Shown: in pieces, positions 37,134-54,953 of the stretch
How the letters are laid out: each line of letters starts with the position of its first letter
How positions within the stretch are numbered: position 1 is the first letter of the stretch
From: Cucumis sativus
Lineage: Eukaryota > Streptophyta > Magnoliopsida > Cucurbitales > Cucurbitaceae
DNA: 64,000 nucleotides
Assembly (NCBI RefSeq): GCF_000004075.3
Contig: NC_026660.2
Coordinates: 25,857,498-25,921,497, forward strand
Direction of reading: 5' to 3'
The notes under the pieces: model-generated
Databases searched by the model: none
What the model was told of the DNA's origin: nothing
Seen by the model: the letters and a program-made list of their open reading frames with translations, nothing else
Made by a program: the position numbers and the translations under genes

Positions 37134-38653
37134 ATGGGTGGAGGGAACGGCCAAAAATCGAAGATGGCCCGCGAGAAGAACATGGAGAAGCTGAAAGCTG
37201 CTTCTAAGGGCGAGTTTTTCTCTCTCTCTCTAATTCTTCGCTTTTATTTAGCGACAATTTTTTTTGTTGGAGTATTTTTGTTAGATTTCTCGGCGGATAT
37301 CTACTAACCAACGTGAAGACTATGTGAGGATGAAATTATTTTGATTGTTTAGTTCTGTTTTGGGATCCGTGGGGGTTGGGGTAGGTTAGCTGCTGAGTTG
37401 ATTGTTTGAGTGAGTTTTTTCGGTTCATATTTTGAGGGTTTTGTTTCTTTTGTTATCAGGAAGTCAGCTTGAAGCAAACAAGAAAGCAATGTCTATTCAG
37501 GTACGTCTTGACAATGTTTGATGCTAATTTATATGTAGACAGTTGAATTAGTTGCTCTATTGATGGCAATGATTTTGGCCCACGCTCATCTCTGTAGTGT
37601 CTAAGGGATTTTTTTTTCCTTCTTTGTGCCGCTTGTACTTCAATTTCTAAATTGTGCTGGACATTTTTCTTTTTTAGCCACGTTGCGCTATATTGAATTT
37701 CACATTCAATAGATGAGTGTTTTCAATTAGATAGTATGGTGGGCACCTTACATGCAATTATAATGCTGATTGCTGGTTTTCAATTACTAAGATGAAAACT
37801 ATGAGTTATTAAATGTGAGAAAACAAGCACAATTTTCAAAATCTAAAATTAAAAACAAAATGGTACCAAACAGAGCTGAAGTAAATCTTCCAGTCATCTT
37901 CAGGAACTTACCATTAGTGTTATGAACTATGAAGTGCCGAGTACACACACATAGCTAAGTTGGGTGGGCCTGCAGTTAATGTGATGGTTAAAAGCAAGTA
38001 AAACTTAAAGTTTAAAGTTTTCATGGTAGGACATGCTTCGGGTCTGACAATCTCATAGCCACTGGCCATGTAGAAGAAATAACCTGCGGTTCCACCATCA
38101 TTCTTTTGTCCTGATTTTAAAACTTACGTCTTTTATCATTCGATTCCACACCTATTCTAGGATGCTCTTGGGGTATCTTGTCGATTGATGAATTACTTAT
38201 ATTATTTGTGCTTCGGCATTATACGACTAAAATAAAGATTTGTTTAAACCGAACTTTGGAGTTTGGACATCATAATCAATGCTTTTTACAATGTTATTTT
38301 TTTAAGCCTGCGACTTTCTGAGCTCCCCATAGGTTTTTGTTGCTCATGGAGTATTCAGAAGAGTGTTGTATTGACAATATTTGCTACTGTTGTGTAGCTT
38401 TTATATCATTTACACTTAGATATTCTTTCCTTGTGGCTGGTTATGAAAGGGAATAGGTCATTTGAGTTTTAAGTTTTGCTTACACCAGATTCCATGGTTA
38501 TGTTTCAAGCATTTTCTGTGAAACTGAATGCAGTGCAAGGTATGCATGCAAACCTTTATCTGCACGACGTCTGAGGTCAAATGCAGGGAACATGCTGAGG
38601 CAAAGCACCCGAAATCTGATGTCCACACTTGTTTCCCACATCTTAAAAAATGA
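37134..38653 (+). CDS. small SERF/zinc-finger protein, At2g23090-like
   Basis: Three exons, 37134-37209, 37460-37500 and 38534-38653, encode 78 residues. The N-terminus (MGGGNGQKSKMAREKNMEK) is the 4F5/SERF-type basic segment, and the C-terminal half holds a compact zinc finger with C40, C43, H59 and H64 (CKVC...REHAEAKHP). The architecture and length match the At2g23090 family, whose cellular role is not well defined. Intron 1 must start with GC (AAGG followed by GCGAGT) to keep the frame into GSQLEANKKAMSIQ; using the nearby GT puts a stop in exon 2. The gene converges on the CK2 alpha gene, with 820 bases between the stop codons. Confidence 0.9.
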
Positions 38654-39473
38654 AAGAATAAACAAGAAAGAATACTGTCAAGGCACGCTCTGATAGCAAC
38701 CTCCTCGCCTCATTGTTTAGATGTGAATCTTTGCCATTTCGACTCTGTAGCAGGATGCATGATTTCTTGTCTTGAACTGTGTTTGCACGCTATTTGGTGT
38801 GTTTATTTATGGTATTGCTCCCCATGTATCAGAAAATTGGCTTTGAATTAATATATTAGTGGTATATTTTCCATGGTCTTGTTTAACTGGCGTAGAACTA
38901 ACCGTTAGATGGTTTACTCGAGCTTCTTCCATGAATTTACACGGTAGTTTTGTTATCTTACGAAATTTGAATTCGACCAATTTACTGAGATTTTATTTCT
39001 CGCATGATGAACAGCTTTCATGTTGGATATATCTTAAAATTCATGATCCTGTCAAATAGATTTGTAATTTAAAAACGGAAAGAAAGATGAAAAATAACTA
39101 CTAGACATATAATTGGAAGGTGGTAAGATCAATTACACACTTGCTGAAGTTATTAAAACTCTGGTAGTTTAACTTGCCATTATGACCGTATATTAATGGT
39201 CTTGGAAGAACAATTTACGAAGAATTTGGCAATACTTTGAAGCGTTGAATGCGTCAGCATACACACTTCAGAATTTGCACATAACATATAGTTTCTCCAG
39301 AACAATGAAAAAGCGACTTCAAAAAATAATATAGAAGTCCTTTTTAGCTTCAGTTTCTTAAACTATAATACAAGGCAGCTCGTATTTCTGTAGTAACATC
39401 AACACTTAAACATCCCATAGCCAATATAACACTATAGGTTATGCATTACTCCACATAATTAATCTAATTACTA
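38654..39473. other. intergenic between convergent 3' ends
   Basis: It is probably filled largely by the 3' UTRs of the zinc-finger gene (plus) and the CK2 alpha gene (minus). I see nothing else in it. Confidence 0.5.
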
Positions 39474-43985
<4,512 letters not shown>

Positions 43986-45212
43986 GTGGCTGTGCAGTAG
44001 GCCATGAAAGAAGACATGAGCTTCGCAAGTGTAAACTGAGAGAAGAGAAGAGAAGAAAAGAGAAAGGAGAAAGAGAAAGAGCGGGACGGGTGACTCAAGT
44101 GGCTAATGGAGACGTCGTGATAGAGAGCGCATTATTGTTGTCGTTACAGTTTTGACGCATATACTTTGGCCTTCCTATTGCGTGTGCCACTGCCACTACC
44201 TCTCCCTTCTTTTTTCCCGTTCAATCTTACAATGGGGAACAGAGGAGAAAACGCAACTTGTCGGTCTTTCAAAATAGTGATATTTACAAGCTGTAACTAC
44301 AATACCACTCATTATTACACTAATATTTAAAAGTTTTTTTTTTCTTTTTCATTACACGTACAAAAGTAACAAAAATATTTCAGACAAATTATAATTGAAT
44401 AATTTAGTGGTATGATTAGATATTTTTCTTTCATAATTTAAAATATCAATTTATAAAATTCTCAATTTCATGATCAATAATAACAGATCATGGTGGGTGG
44501 GTTTTTATTTTGTTTCTAATCAATTTTTTATTCTACATTTGCAAAAGTATAGAACACTATATTAAAAGTCTATGTATATATATTTAGAAAGAACCTAGAA
44601 AATATTTCTTAAAACAGCTTGAAAATCTGTTAGCTAAAACCGTGAGTTAACTTACAAAAAAATCATCGTTGGTTTTTTTTTTCTTTTAATTGTTATAGTC
44701 TATATGTAATGCAAGTGTAATAGTTAAACATGTAGCACTTCGATTAAATAAATTGGCATGTAATAAATTTCAACAGTTAAACATTTCATATTAAATGAAA
44801 AATATTGGATTGTTGTATGACATTTTGTCCCAATCCAAAGAAATAGACAGACTTAAAAATATATTTCGAATTGGAAAAAAAAGTCCTCATAATTGTTAAT
44901 ATTTTAGAAAATCTTGTGTTACACGTTAGAAAAAAAAAACAAGATTTAAACATCATTTTAGTCCTATCACCTATGTACCTTTAAATGTCTAAATTTGGTT
45001 TATCTTCTTTCAATAAATCTTAAGATCTGTCTTCTATTGGTAGCTTAAAGTTAATTGGTCACTCATAATAATACAACATCTTTGGTTAAGCTGTCTCAGC
45101 TCTCCTTGTTGGCCAAGATTTTGCACACCTACTTCAATTATATGTAAAAAGAAACTCCTAAAGAAAAGAGAAGATTAATTATTTCGCCTTTCACAATCTA
45201 CCTTAAAGATTC
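43986..45212. other. intergenic between CK2 alpha and RNC1
   Basis: The left 150 bases form the CK2 alpha leader (GA-rich on the plus strand). The rest is AT-rich and ends in the probable 3' UTR of RNC1. No gene is seen. Confidence 0.5.
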
Positions 45213-48200
45213 TCATACAGCTTTAGGTTGGATTTGCTCAAAATCAAAAACCTCAAACATGATACGTCTCACATCAGGCTTTCCATAAACTACATACGAA
45301 AGTCCATGAAGAGCTTGCTGAACAGCCGTGGTGGCCGGGTTTCGAAGCCTCCTATTGTTCTCGTATGCATCTTGAACTTTTTCAGAATAGATGATAAGTT
45401 TATGAAGATATCTTTCCCTCAAATACCGTCCGCAAAACTTGTTCATGAGTAATCGCCGGTGCTTCACCTGCAACCACCTTCCAGGGGCATCTAAATGTTT
45501 CATTAACAGTCTCTCCGCCATCACGATATCCTTGAACAAAACACAATAGGACCGACCACCATAAGTTAGTTGCTTGATCCAAACATCAAGGATAGGATTT
45601 TGATAGAGAGAAAGCAGTACCTCCTCCCTAATAAATGTAAGAAAGGGTCTTACCTGGATCTTTTGGCCGAGGTATTCTAATCGTTCATAGCAGAAACGAG
45701 GGTGCTCAAACTTGTGTTTTGATGGGTGCAAAAAACAAAGCTGCATTTGATTAAGAAATTTCCTGAGTTTAGCTTGATCATGCTGTTCCACAGATTTTAC
45801 ATATAGCCTAAAAAGGTACTTAAAAGTTAAAACCATTATATTGAATCGTTGATCAATATCAAGCAAGCAGGAATTCAACACTACTACATGCATTAGGCCT
45901 ATTTGGTAATTGTTGGTTTTCGGTTTTTAAAAAATTAAACCTATAAACAATCATTCCACCTATAAATTCTTACCTTATTTGTTTCAAAATGCCACACCAA
46001 ATTTTGAAAACTAAAGAAAAACTTGTATTTGTTATTTAAATATGGCTAGAATTGAACTTTTAAGTGAAGAAAGATTCAAATCATCGTAAGAAATTAGAAG
46101 AAAATAGACTTAATTTTCAAAAACAAAAAACAAAAGTCAAATGGTTACTAAACGAAGCCTTAATTATCCTCCTTACACGTGAAATATAACAAAGTTCCAG
46201 CCATCAAATAACAAAGTTCCAGCCATCACGCTGATAAACACATCCACACGTACAAGACAATAAAAACTGACGTTGAGAATGTATAATAATATGATCATCG
46301 CGTGGTTATGAACGAGAGAAGAAAAATCGTGTGTGTGTGGGGTGGGCAATACCTGCAGTCCAAGTCCAAGTTCAATATTTCTTGCTTCCGTGATGTCAGG
46401 AATTTTATCAGTAACAGGTAAAGGGTATCCTAGTGCTTGCATGACTTGAGGTCGGCTATCATAATCCCATATATTACCTCGGAATCGATGCATGCCAGGT
46501 GGGACACAAGCTCGAAAGAGCCTAGGGTGTGCAAATAGAGCATCTTCTGGAGGCTGAAAAATGAGAGAAGGAACAGAATTACAAGAGTGGATTTCATTAT
46601 TAAGAAGGATAGATAATAGAAAAATAGTTTACTGTGCTGTTAAAAAAAAACATGAAACTAACCTTATAGGAGACCATATCTTGCCAGCCGATCCTTTTGT
46701 CTTCAAATTCAACAGAAACATAGTCTACATCTTCGAGTTGCCTGCGTAACCTTGGTTCACATTCCTTTGCATCTGGATCCATTCCGAATACCTCAAAAAG
46801 GACCCGGTACACTTCTGGCATTCCAAAACATAAATATATTGCCCCAAACAAAGCCCAAAATACAGATCTGCTCAAAGAAAATTAATTTTAGGATCACATT
46901 GTTGAAATGGTGTACTGAACCAAACTATTTTAGAAAGAGAATCAGCAGAAGTTTTATTCCCAAGTCTGAGCTACTAGTTTACCAATTGAGTCCAAGATAG
47001 TCCACCAGAAATGTAACAGAAAGTAATACCATGATATGATGTAAAATACACCCACAATTTATATCTAGCATTTTCTTTCCAACCCTTGCTGCTGTCAGGG
47101 TATTGGTAACAAGAATTAACAAAGAACACAAAATGAAAGGAAAACAAAAATGAAAAAAAAAAAGTTATATCAGGTATCCCATAAGCTGATCAGTAGTTAA
47201 ATGAATTTTGAAACAACAAACGTTTCACAACGTAACCTATAGTACATCTTGCATCATACTAAAACATGAATTTGATGAATAGTGAAAACAAAGACAGGAC
47301 CAACAAACGAAGTCCGTAAGTAGAGTGGGTAAAGAAAATCGAATCTCCCAATTCCCTCAATAGAATAGCAAGTCTCACAGGGCCAACTATTTACCACAAA
47401 TTTGACACGGGACAAGTGGTATAAAAGCTACATTTGCCAAAAAGAGGCAAACGGAAAGCCATGTTGGTAAATGTAATCATAGTAGCCTGGAAGCAAGTTT
47501 ATGAAGGATGGACAAATTAGTAAAGAAGCAGATTCATGAAGTGGACTACATGGTCTGCAGGTACTAGATTTGAGGAAAGAATGTCTGGTGCTAGGTTCAG
47601 CAAAGTTCAGGTTCACAAAGAAGTCACCCCATGGCACCGAACCGCCTATATATAAAATTTCTTAATCAAGGTTTTGTGCAACATTCGCAGTGGAACAACT
47701 TCCTTAGCATTGTCTCTTAGCTGATCTTTTGTAGCATCATCTTCACGAATTAGGTACCATCTATATAAAGAAGCTCAGTGTCCACGACTGTCATATCTAA
47801 GCTACCTAACTTTAGATTACCAGGAGCATGCCTTCAACGTTTATCCTAATCAAATGCCAATTTCCTAATGTCTCTTCTGGCCCAGAAATCCGAGTTCCTA
47901 GTGAACTATTCATTACATTACCATCATATTGCACAATCAACTTCCATAAAGCATTTGGTACATTTCAGTCTGATCATGATGATACCACATTCTGTGATTC
48001 TTCTAAAACTTAAAATGGGGTTTAACATAATCGATGACATAACTTTCCAACAAAAAACATCTCTTACAGTTATCTTATTCACAGAACTATTTACAATGGG
48101 AAAAAACAACTAGAACCAATTAAAAGACAATACCAAACTTACTTCACTGGTGGTTCCCGGTCCTTCCTAATTATCTTGTCCATGTCATCATATGGGAATA

Positions 48201-48933
48201 TCAAATTCTGTAAACTAGCAGCTTTGATCCACTTGGGAAGGTTCCTCTTCCCAATTAACGCAAAAACCCTCTCCCTCATTGGACCTGGCGATTCCCTAGG
48301 ATACCTCTGAAGAAAATACTCCGCCAACGCCAATTCGAGTACATATTGGCCCAAAAAAAAGAGCCTTGAATGCCCCGATCTTATGTGCCGGGCCTTGGTC
48401 CTTTCGCATGAGGGATGCTGAAAGGCCAAGTACAACAAAGTATCAAATTGTTTCGCAGGATTGTCGTCTCCATAACTATCGGATGGCTCAAGAGGATATC
48501 CAAGGGCTTGCTTAGCTTCCAGCAAGTACTCATCCATCCAAGTTTTATCAGCATTGTTAAGCCGCGAAGATGGTAAACAAGAACTCAGTAATGGGAATGA
48601 CTTGAGAGTTAATTGAGGGCTATTAAGAAACCTTTCCGCTAATCTCTTATCATCTAAAGGCGGTCTAAGAATAAACCTTCTTGGGGGTACCTTTTTCTTC
48701 GGAGAAGTAGCTCGTTTTCGCTCCGCTAGCTCTTTGAGCAATCTCTGAGGATTGTTTTTGGGGAGTTCTTGTTGTGGGTCAACTGCAACTGCAAAAACAC
48801 GCAAATTAGCCGACGAGGGGTTGGGGAAAATGGGATGATTGGGGTGAATTTTAACGATAAATGGGGTTAAAGAAGATGAGAAAGAGTAATTAGAAGGGGA
48901 TGAGAGTTTAACAAAAGAAGAAGAGAGTTCCAT
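45213..48933 (-). CDS. RNC1: RNC1, chloroplast RNase III-domain intron splicing factor
   Basis: Five exons: 48143-48933, 46663-46867, 46353-46553, 45654-45740 and 45213-45530. They join into 533 residues, the usual size for RNC1. A Ser-rich N-terminus without acidic residues fits a plastid transit peptide. Two RNase III-like domains follow, around residues 160-300 and 345-520. The catalytic signature ERLEFLGD is altered in both: SRLFFLGQ (Q196) in the first and ERLEYLGQ (Q425) in the second. This matches the known loss of cleavage activity in RNC1, which binds chloroplast group II introns and promotes their splicing (maize work). The conserved C-terminus reads GKPDVRRIMFEVFDFEQIQ. The start ATG at 48933 opens directly into the transit peptide. 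Intron 3 holds a 22-base tandem duplication. Confidence 0.95.
46186..46229. repeat. 22-bp tandem duplication in RNC1 intron 3
   Basis: Two adjacent copies of ataacaaagttccagccatc plus two more bases differ only in the last base. They lie inside the intron. Confidence 0.85.
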
Positions 48934-50278
48934 TGGTTGTGAATGGAGAAGATAATGCTGGGTGGGTTTATTCGAAAGGCGAGGGGCCGAACATAAAGAA
49001 CTTGGGTTACGAGGAACTGGATATGGGCTGTTTGAGGATGGGGAAAACCTGGCTAGGAAGATGAATATTTTGGCCTTTGATGCACAGGGTTTTGGGAGGG
49101 GTTGGGACTTGGGAGTAGAAGACTGAAGAGGAATGGATAAGGCGCGGAGGTGTGGCGGAAGAGCAATTACAAAATCCTGTGGGGGGGTTTGTCGTAATTT
49201 ACTTAAATTATAATTTTTTAAAATAAGATACTACAATTGCTTTGGGTTAAAATATCTCTACTGAGTTTGCATATACTTTTTAAATCAATTTTAAATTTAG
49301 TCACCTAAACGTTAATTTCTATCCAAATTAAATAAATAATACTATTATGTTCATTGTCAAATTTTAGTAAAAAGTTGATAAACAATATATTTTTCCTTGT
49401 AATTTTCAATAAAGTTTAGTAAATTTAAGATTTAAGGAGAATAATTAAACTAAATTTAGACATTTAAGAATTAGAAATGAACCTTTGCAAAAGTAATTAC
49501 CACACAAAAATTAGTATTGTAACAAATAATAAATTTTAATAGGACTCAACTTCAAAATGCTAAGAATTTTTTTTTGCGCCAAAATGTACTTTAATTTAAT
49601 ATCTTTACAACACAAAAAAATTATGAACTCTAAGTCAATTCTAATTTAAATTTAATAATTATGATTCAAACGAGTAATTCTAACTTATTATTCATTCTGT
49701 CTGAAAACTTTGTCTTAAATATTAGAAAGGGTGTGAGTAGCATCATATCATGTGTAAATTCTCTTTAGTTTGCACGTCTATGTGATTTTGCATCTCCAAT
49801 TTGTGCATCAACGGGGTGAACAAATTGATTTTTTTTCCTTCACATTAAAAGCTGAACTTTTACAAACATTTCTTTTAGTTCCCAAACTTCTAGAATTTAC
49901 CACTGGTTGTTTTATTATATTCTCAAAAACAGTACCTTATCATAATTTATTGATTTACTCTGATATTGTAATAAACACAACAGGTTTAATAACTTCTTTT
50001 TTTCAATTCTAAAAAAAATGTCTAATTCACCCCTAGCTCTCTCCCAATCCACATGAATCATACCTTGAAATTCAAAAGTGATTCTGTTCTCAAAGTTAAA
50101 AATTTACAAAGTAATACACATCATCAACATCTCAATATACAACCCAAGATGTAGAAGAAAGATCAATACAACTAAAGCATCAAATCACTCTGTTGATTAG
50201 TGAATGAGAAGCAACCAAAGATGTTCTCATATAGTTTGATTGAAAAATGAATTGGTAATTTCTTTATACCTTGAGAAA
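48934..50278. other. intergenic upstream of RNC1
   Basis: The first 250 bases are GC-richer and are the probable RNC1 promoter and leader. The rest is AT-rich, with the 3' UTR of the next minus-strand gene at the right end. No gene is supported. Confidence 0.5.
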
Positions 50279-51906
50279 TTAAGTCATGTTAAGGCTCACA
50301 ACTTGAAAAAGCCATGGAGGATAATCTAGCATCTTCTTCTCTCCTCTATTATTTCCATTTTGGCAGCCTGAGGAATTTTCAGTTACCCCCAAAGCCGCCA
50401 TTTCTTGACCTTTAACTTGCTTTGTGTCCGTACATCTTCTATCATGGCTGGACCCTGTTGAAGAAGAAGAGTAGGTGGTTGTTCCTGAATCTGAAGTATT
50501 GTAACTTGAAGGCCCAAGCGTTAGTTCGAGTTCGGTCTCGTTTATGATCTGCCGAGCACCATTATTGTTGGTTTCTGGTTCATCTTCAGCAGGCTGTTCC
50601 ATGTCTAGTTTCGTTGTACGAGTTGATCTGTAATAGTTTTTTGCATCCTGTTCATAGATTTGTCTGAAACATATCTCATTCCTTTTGTCCCAACTCTCAG
50701 TTTCCCTGCTTTTCTCTACGTTCTTCATTAATGTCTTTTGAGTTCGATAAAGTCGATGTAGTTCTTGTACCTGCCAATATTCCTTCCCAACTTTAGAATA
50801 TGAATTATATTAAATATAAGGTCGAATTGTAGGTTTAATATGTGAATGGTGTGTTTATTAATAGATGTTGTATCTTAAAAAATATTAAATATAAATTTTA
50901 TGTTTAATATAGACATCTTGCACATTCAATACTTTTTTAAATTAACAAATTGACCGGAAATAAAATTAGATTTAATTTTTTTGTTAAATAGACTCATGGG
51001 TTCGAGGAAAGAAAAATTAATTTGTCAAAATCTATTAAACACAAAATTATAATAAGATAGCTTTTATAGTTAGGAGTATGTTAACTACAGAAATTCAAAT
51101 TTCATTTACATACTTTAAATACTTTATGTTCAAAAATCAAAACTTGTTTTTCCCAAGGATAAGCTTGTAAATTAACTCAATATAAAAATAAATTTAAACG
51201 TGTGAATATAACAAATGTTTTTTTTCTTCTAAAAAACCCAATAAAATTAATGTTAAATCTGGAGATAAAATGGGAAATGAAGATGTGGATTAAACATAAG
51301 TTTATGCAGTTAATTCATCAAGACACCCTTTGGTTCTGAGGAGAAACCATGAATTAGACATTGAAACGGTAAAATCATTTTTACTATGATAAAAAGAAAA
51401 AAAATATCTGTATAAAATTTTTCAATGATGTAGCCATGGAAGATTATGAGATACTTTTGACAAAAACCCAAATTGGAAATTAACTATCGATCCAATCCAT
51501 CCATTGCCCAGCCACCCACCACAAATCTTAGATTTCTCTTTCTCCTCACTTTAAAGTGTTGCACCGCAATTTTCTCAGATAGAGCCACAAAAAAATTAAA
51601 AACACCCACATTTATCAACTGAAAAGGAGGGGAAATAGAATCAAAATTATGGATCAAGTTGAATAAATATTTGTGTTAAAGATGATGGCCAGATTGGAAA
51701 AATCAGTGATCAGAGACTCGGAATGCCGATATGGATCTTTAACAGTTCAATAATTGCATGGTTGTTTTGGGTTCTATAAACAAAATGGATAGAATGCAAA
51801 TTGAGGATAAAAAATGGAGAAATACCTGTTGTTTAAATGTTTCTTCGTGCTTTAACATAGCCATCCTCATGTACTCCTTTTCATATGCCTTAGGCAGCTT
51901 TTCCAT
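50279..51906 (-). CDS. small protein with ELHRLYR and EAR-like motifs (DUF863-related?)
   Basis: Two exons, 51826-51906 and 50279-50770, give 190 residues from the first in-frame ATG. The N-terminal part (YMRMAMLKHEETFKQQ, then VQELHRLYRTQK, residues 12-39) resembles the conserved N-terminal block of plant DUF863-type proteins. The rest is Ser/Thr-rich and low in order, with an LELTLGP segment (108-114) that fits the LxLxL EAR repression motif. The function is unknown; a transcription-related role is a guess. The frame stays open upstream of the ATG (about to 51975), so an upstream coding or leader exon, perhaps near 52.9 kb where a good donor (GTACGT) exists, cannot be excluded. The intron of about 1 kb is AT-rich. 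Confidence 0.65.
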
Positions 51907-53689
51907 TGGGATTTCAGCCCTTTTTTTACTTTTTTTTACCTGATGCAGTCTTGAATCTTGAATCTTAAAAACAGTCTGGAAAAAGAAAGTCCATTAAAAA
52001 AATTGGATCAATCAAGTGGTTCAGAAATTTAGAACCTGGTTCTGGAATAAATTCTATCATGAAGATAAAAACATAATACCCTAAACCCAAAGGTCCCCAA
52101 TTTGATTAATTTTATATTTCCTTGAAGTATCACTGGCCAACGCCATCATGAATTCGGTACCCAACAGCAATAATGAGGACAGGAAACAGAACAACCCAGT
52201 GGGAATAAATAAAAACTTGTGAATGTGATAAAGTCTTTCCCATTGGTCTTTTGTTTGCTATCCTAAATATCCCTTTCTCATTCAGTCATTACGTCGAGCA
52301 CTTAATGCACGCTCCCCACCCCCACAATAATCATAATACTGATAGTTCCAAACTCTGTCATACATTCCAAAAAAAACCCAAATGAAAATTAAACCAAAAC
52401 CATCTCAAATTGAAGATTGCAATGCCGAAGTTGGATCAAACATTAAATTAAACACACAGATCGATCAAGAAAGTAACAAAAACCAAAAGGGTATTTCGGA
52501 ATTACCTGAAACAATCCGTTATCTTAACGACTACCGATCAGCAGACGAAATTGCAGAGTATGCATGCATTTGCCATTTGTTTAGAATACTGCAAAAGGAA
52601 GCGAAAAGCTAAGACGAAAAAGATGGATGAAACGGAGGAAGATGAAGAAGAAGAAACTTCATCTCCTCCAAGGAATTGCAGCTTACAGAAAATGGTAATC
52701 CGTTTGAAAAGAGAAAGATGGAACATGGAATTGAGTTGGAGCATACATATATAAATCCGTGAAAATCAGAAGGTGATGAAGAATATAAATAAAGAAAAGA
52801 AAATGAAAGATTAAAAGCGAGGAAGAGGGGAACAAGAACAGGAAGAGGAACAGAAACGTACCAAAGTTGTGCGATGTTTGGGGTGAGATTCCAGCCAATC
52901 TCCTTCAACTTTCGTGAAAGATATGCTTCAGAAATAGGCAACACCAGCAGTGCACGAGATTCCAAGTACTTGGTATATATAATTCTCACATCCACTTCTC
53001 CCTCTCTCTCTTCCTTCACCTCTTTTTTTTTTTTTTTTTTTCTACTAATTTTATTTTGATTTTTCTTTTCATACTTTTAGCCTAATTTTGATAACGACTT
53101 TATGGGATTTCTTGTAGGAATATACATTTCTTTAATATTATTTTGAAAAGTATTATCGTGACCGTAACTATGAATTTAAGACAATTAGTATAGTGCTCAT
53201 CACACAAAGCTTCAATGTTAAAAGTGAAAGTAGAGATTAGTTAGAGGCTTATCCACTTTTGACTCAGAATCTCTTTATTATTTCTCTTACATTTTAATGT
53301 TGTTTACGTTGTCTTTTTTGTTTTAATTTAATTTTATCACTGAAAAACATACATAAAATAAAAGATAAATGTTGAATCAGTAACTACAATTAATTAAAAA
53401 GATAAATTTTTTCCCATACTATAAAAACCAATTCGTAAGAAGACATTTCTTTTATACTATTTTTTTATACACTATCAAGATCAGCTTGCTCACACCCCAA
53501 ATGAAAACTCGCCTGACCTCACAACATTTGAGTATCAATAAAACTTTTTAATTAATTCTTAGGTAAGTGGAAAATTGGACCTATAACCTTGGTGATGAAT
53601 TCTAAAGTAGTCATCCAACTTAATATTGTTGTCCTCCAAATAACGGTAGATATAATACAATGTAAAAAAAATTATACGAAACTTTAGAT

Positions 53690-53815
53690 TAAGAGCTCAA
53701 AGTTTATAAAGATAGATCATATTACTATAAAAATCTATCGATAATTGAATATATCATCGATAGATTTTTTGCTATGTTTACCATTATTTATAAACAATAC
53801 CTTATAATTGATTAT
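53690..53815. repeat. AT-rich ctatc/gatag element with 14-bp hairpin
   Basis: The perfect inverted repeat aaaaatctatcgat / atcgatagattttt lies at 53729-53742 and 53756-53769, followed by 'tttgctatgtttaccattatttataaa'. It resembles the end of the MITE-like element at 31.3 kb. Confidence 0.4.
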
Positions 53816-54410
53816 TTTCTCGAAAAGTATTATCAAATCTAGTTACTTTGTTTTTACATTTTGACATTATTAATAATTCTATTTCTTTTGAGGCAGCTTT
53901 TTTCAGGTAAGTGTACTCACAAGTTACTTATTTTCTTCTTCTTTTTTTTTCTTTTCATATTTTTAGAAACATGGGAATGTTTACCTTATTTTAGTTTATC
54001 CATTATTTCTTTTTAGATCAATAAACCATATCACCTTGTCTTATAAGTCAATCAAACCTCTTTTTTTTTTTTTTTTTTTTTGCATTTATAATAAATTTTA
54101 GTTATAAGTTTCTTAAAATTCCTATTCTACACATTTGGAATTTTTTATGGAAGAAGATAATAAAATTTATAATGCAAAGTTGTAAGATGAAGACACATAC
54201 TTAATTATTGACGCCAATAACACTTAAAAAGGAATAAGAAATGTAAGGAATTTGGTATGAAATAGTTTGTTTTGTAAAAGGTACATAAAGTAGAAAGAAA
54301 AGGATGATGGAAATTACATAGACAAAGGGGATTCACATGCAAATGAGAATTATGTGTCACGGAAACAGTTGTCTCAATTATATGTATTAGAATCTTTATT
54401 ATATCTATGG

Positions 54411-54449
54411 ATTATTATTATGTTATTGTTATTGTTATTATTATTATTA
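54411..54449. repeat. (TTA)n-type imperfect microsatellite
   Basis: Interrupted attatt/ttgtta trinucleotide run. Confidence 0.7.
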
Positions 54450-54901
54450 AAATAAAAATTTAGGAAATAAATGTCATATAATTATTACCCATCAAGATAA
54501 AGATTGCGATGCCATGGCCCACCGACAACTCGATAATGGCCGTACAATATAAGTTTACTTCTATGAATAATAATGGTCCAAAACAAAATAATGAGATAGA
54601 GCTCCATTTTTCTTGTTTTCTTCTTTAAAGTTACTGCCTATTTTTCTATATTCTATAATTCAAAAGTGAAAAGTAATGCTCAGTTTCAAAAAGTTATCCA
54701 CCCATTTCCATCCTTTTTCTTCCCTATACATTATTAAGGATAATACACTTTACTTTAAGCTTATATAAACATTAAACCATATTATCGTTAAATAATTATC
54801 TTTTAAGTTTTAACAATACCTTCGTTCTTGTTCTTTTAAATAAGTCGGTGATTTGTTTTATTGGATTTAGCATTTGTATTTTTATAACACACATATTATC
54901 C

Positions 54902-54953
54902 ATAAATTTCTCACATATATATACATTAACAACTATATATGTGAGAAATTTAT
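54902..54953. repeat. perfect 20-bp inverted repeat
   Basis: The arms ataaatttctcacatatata (54902-54921) and its exact reverse complement (54934-54953) flank a 12-base loop. Confidence 0.85.
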
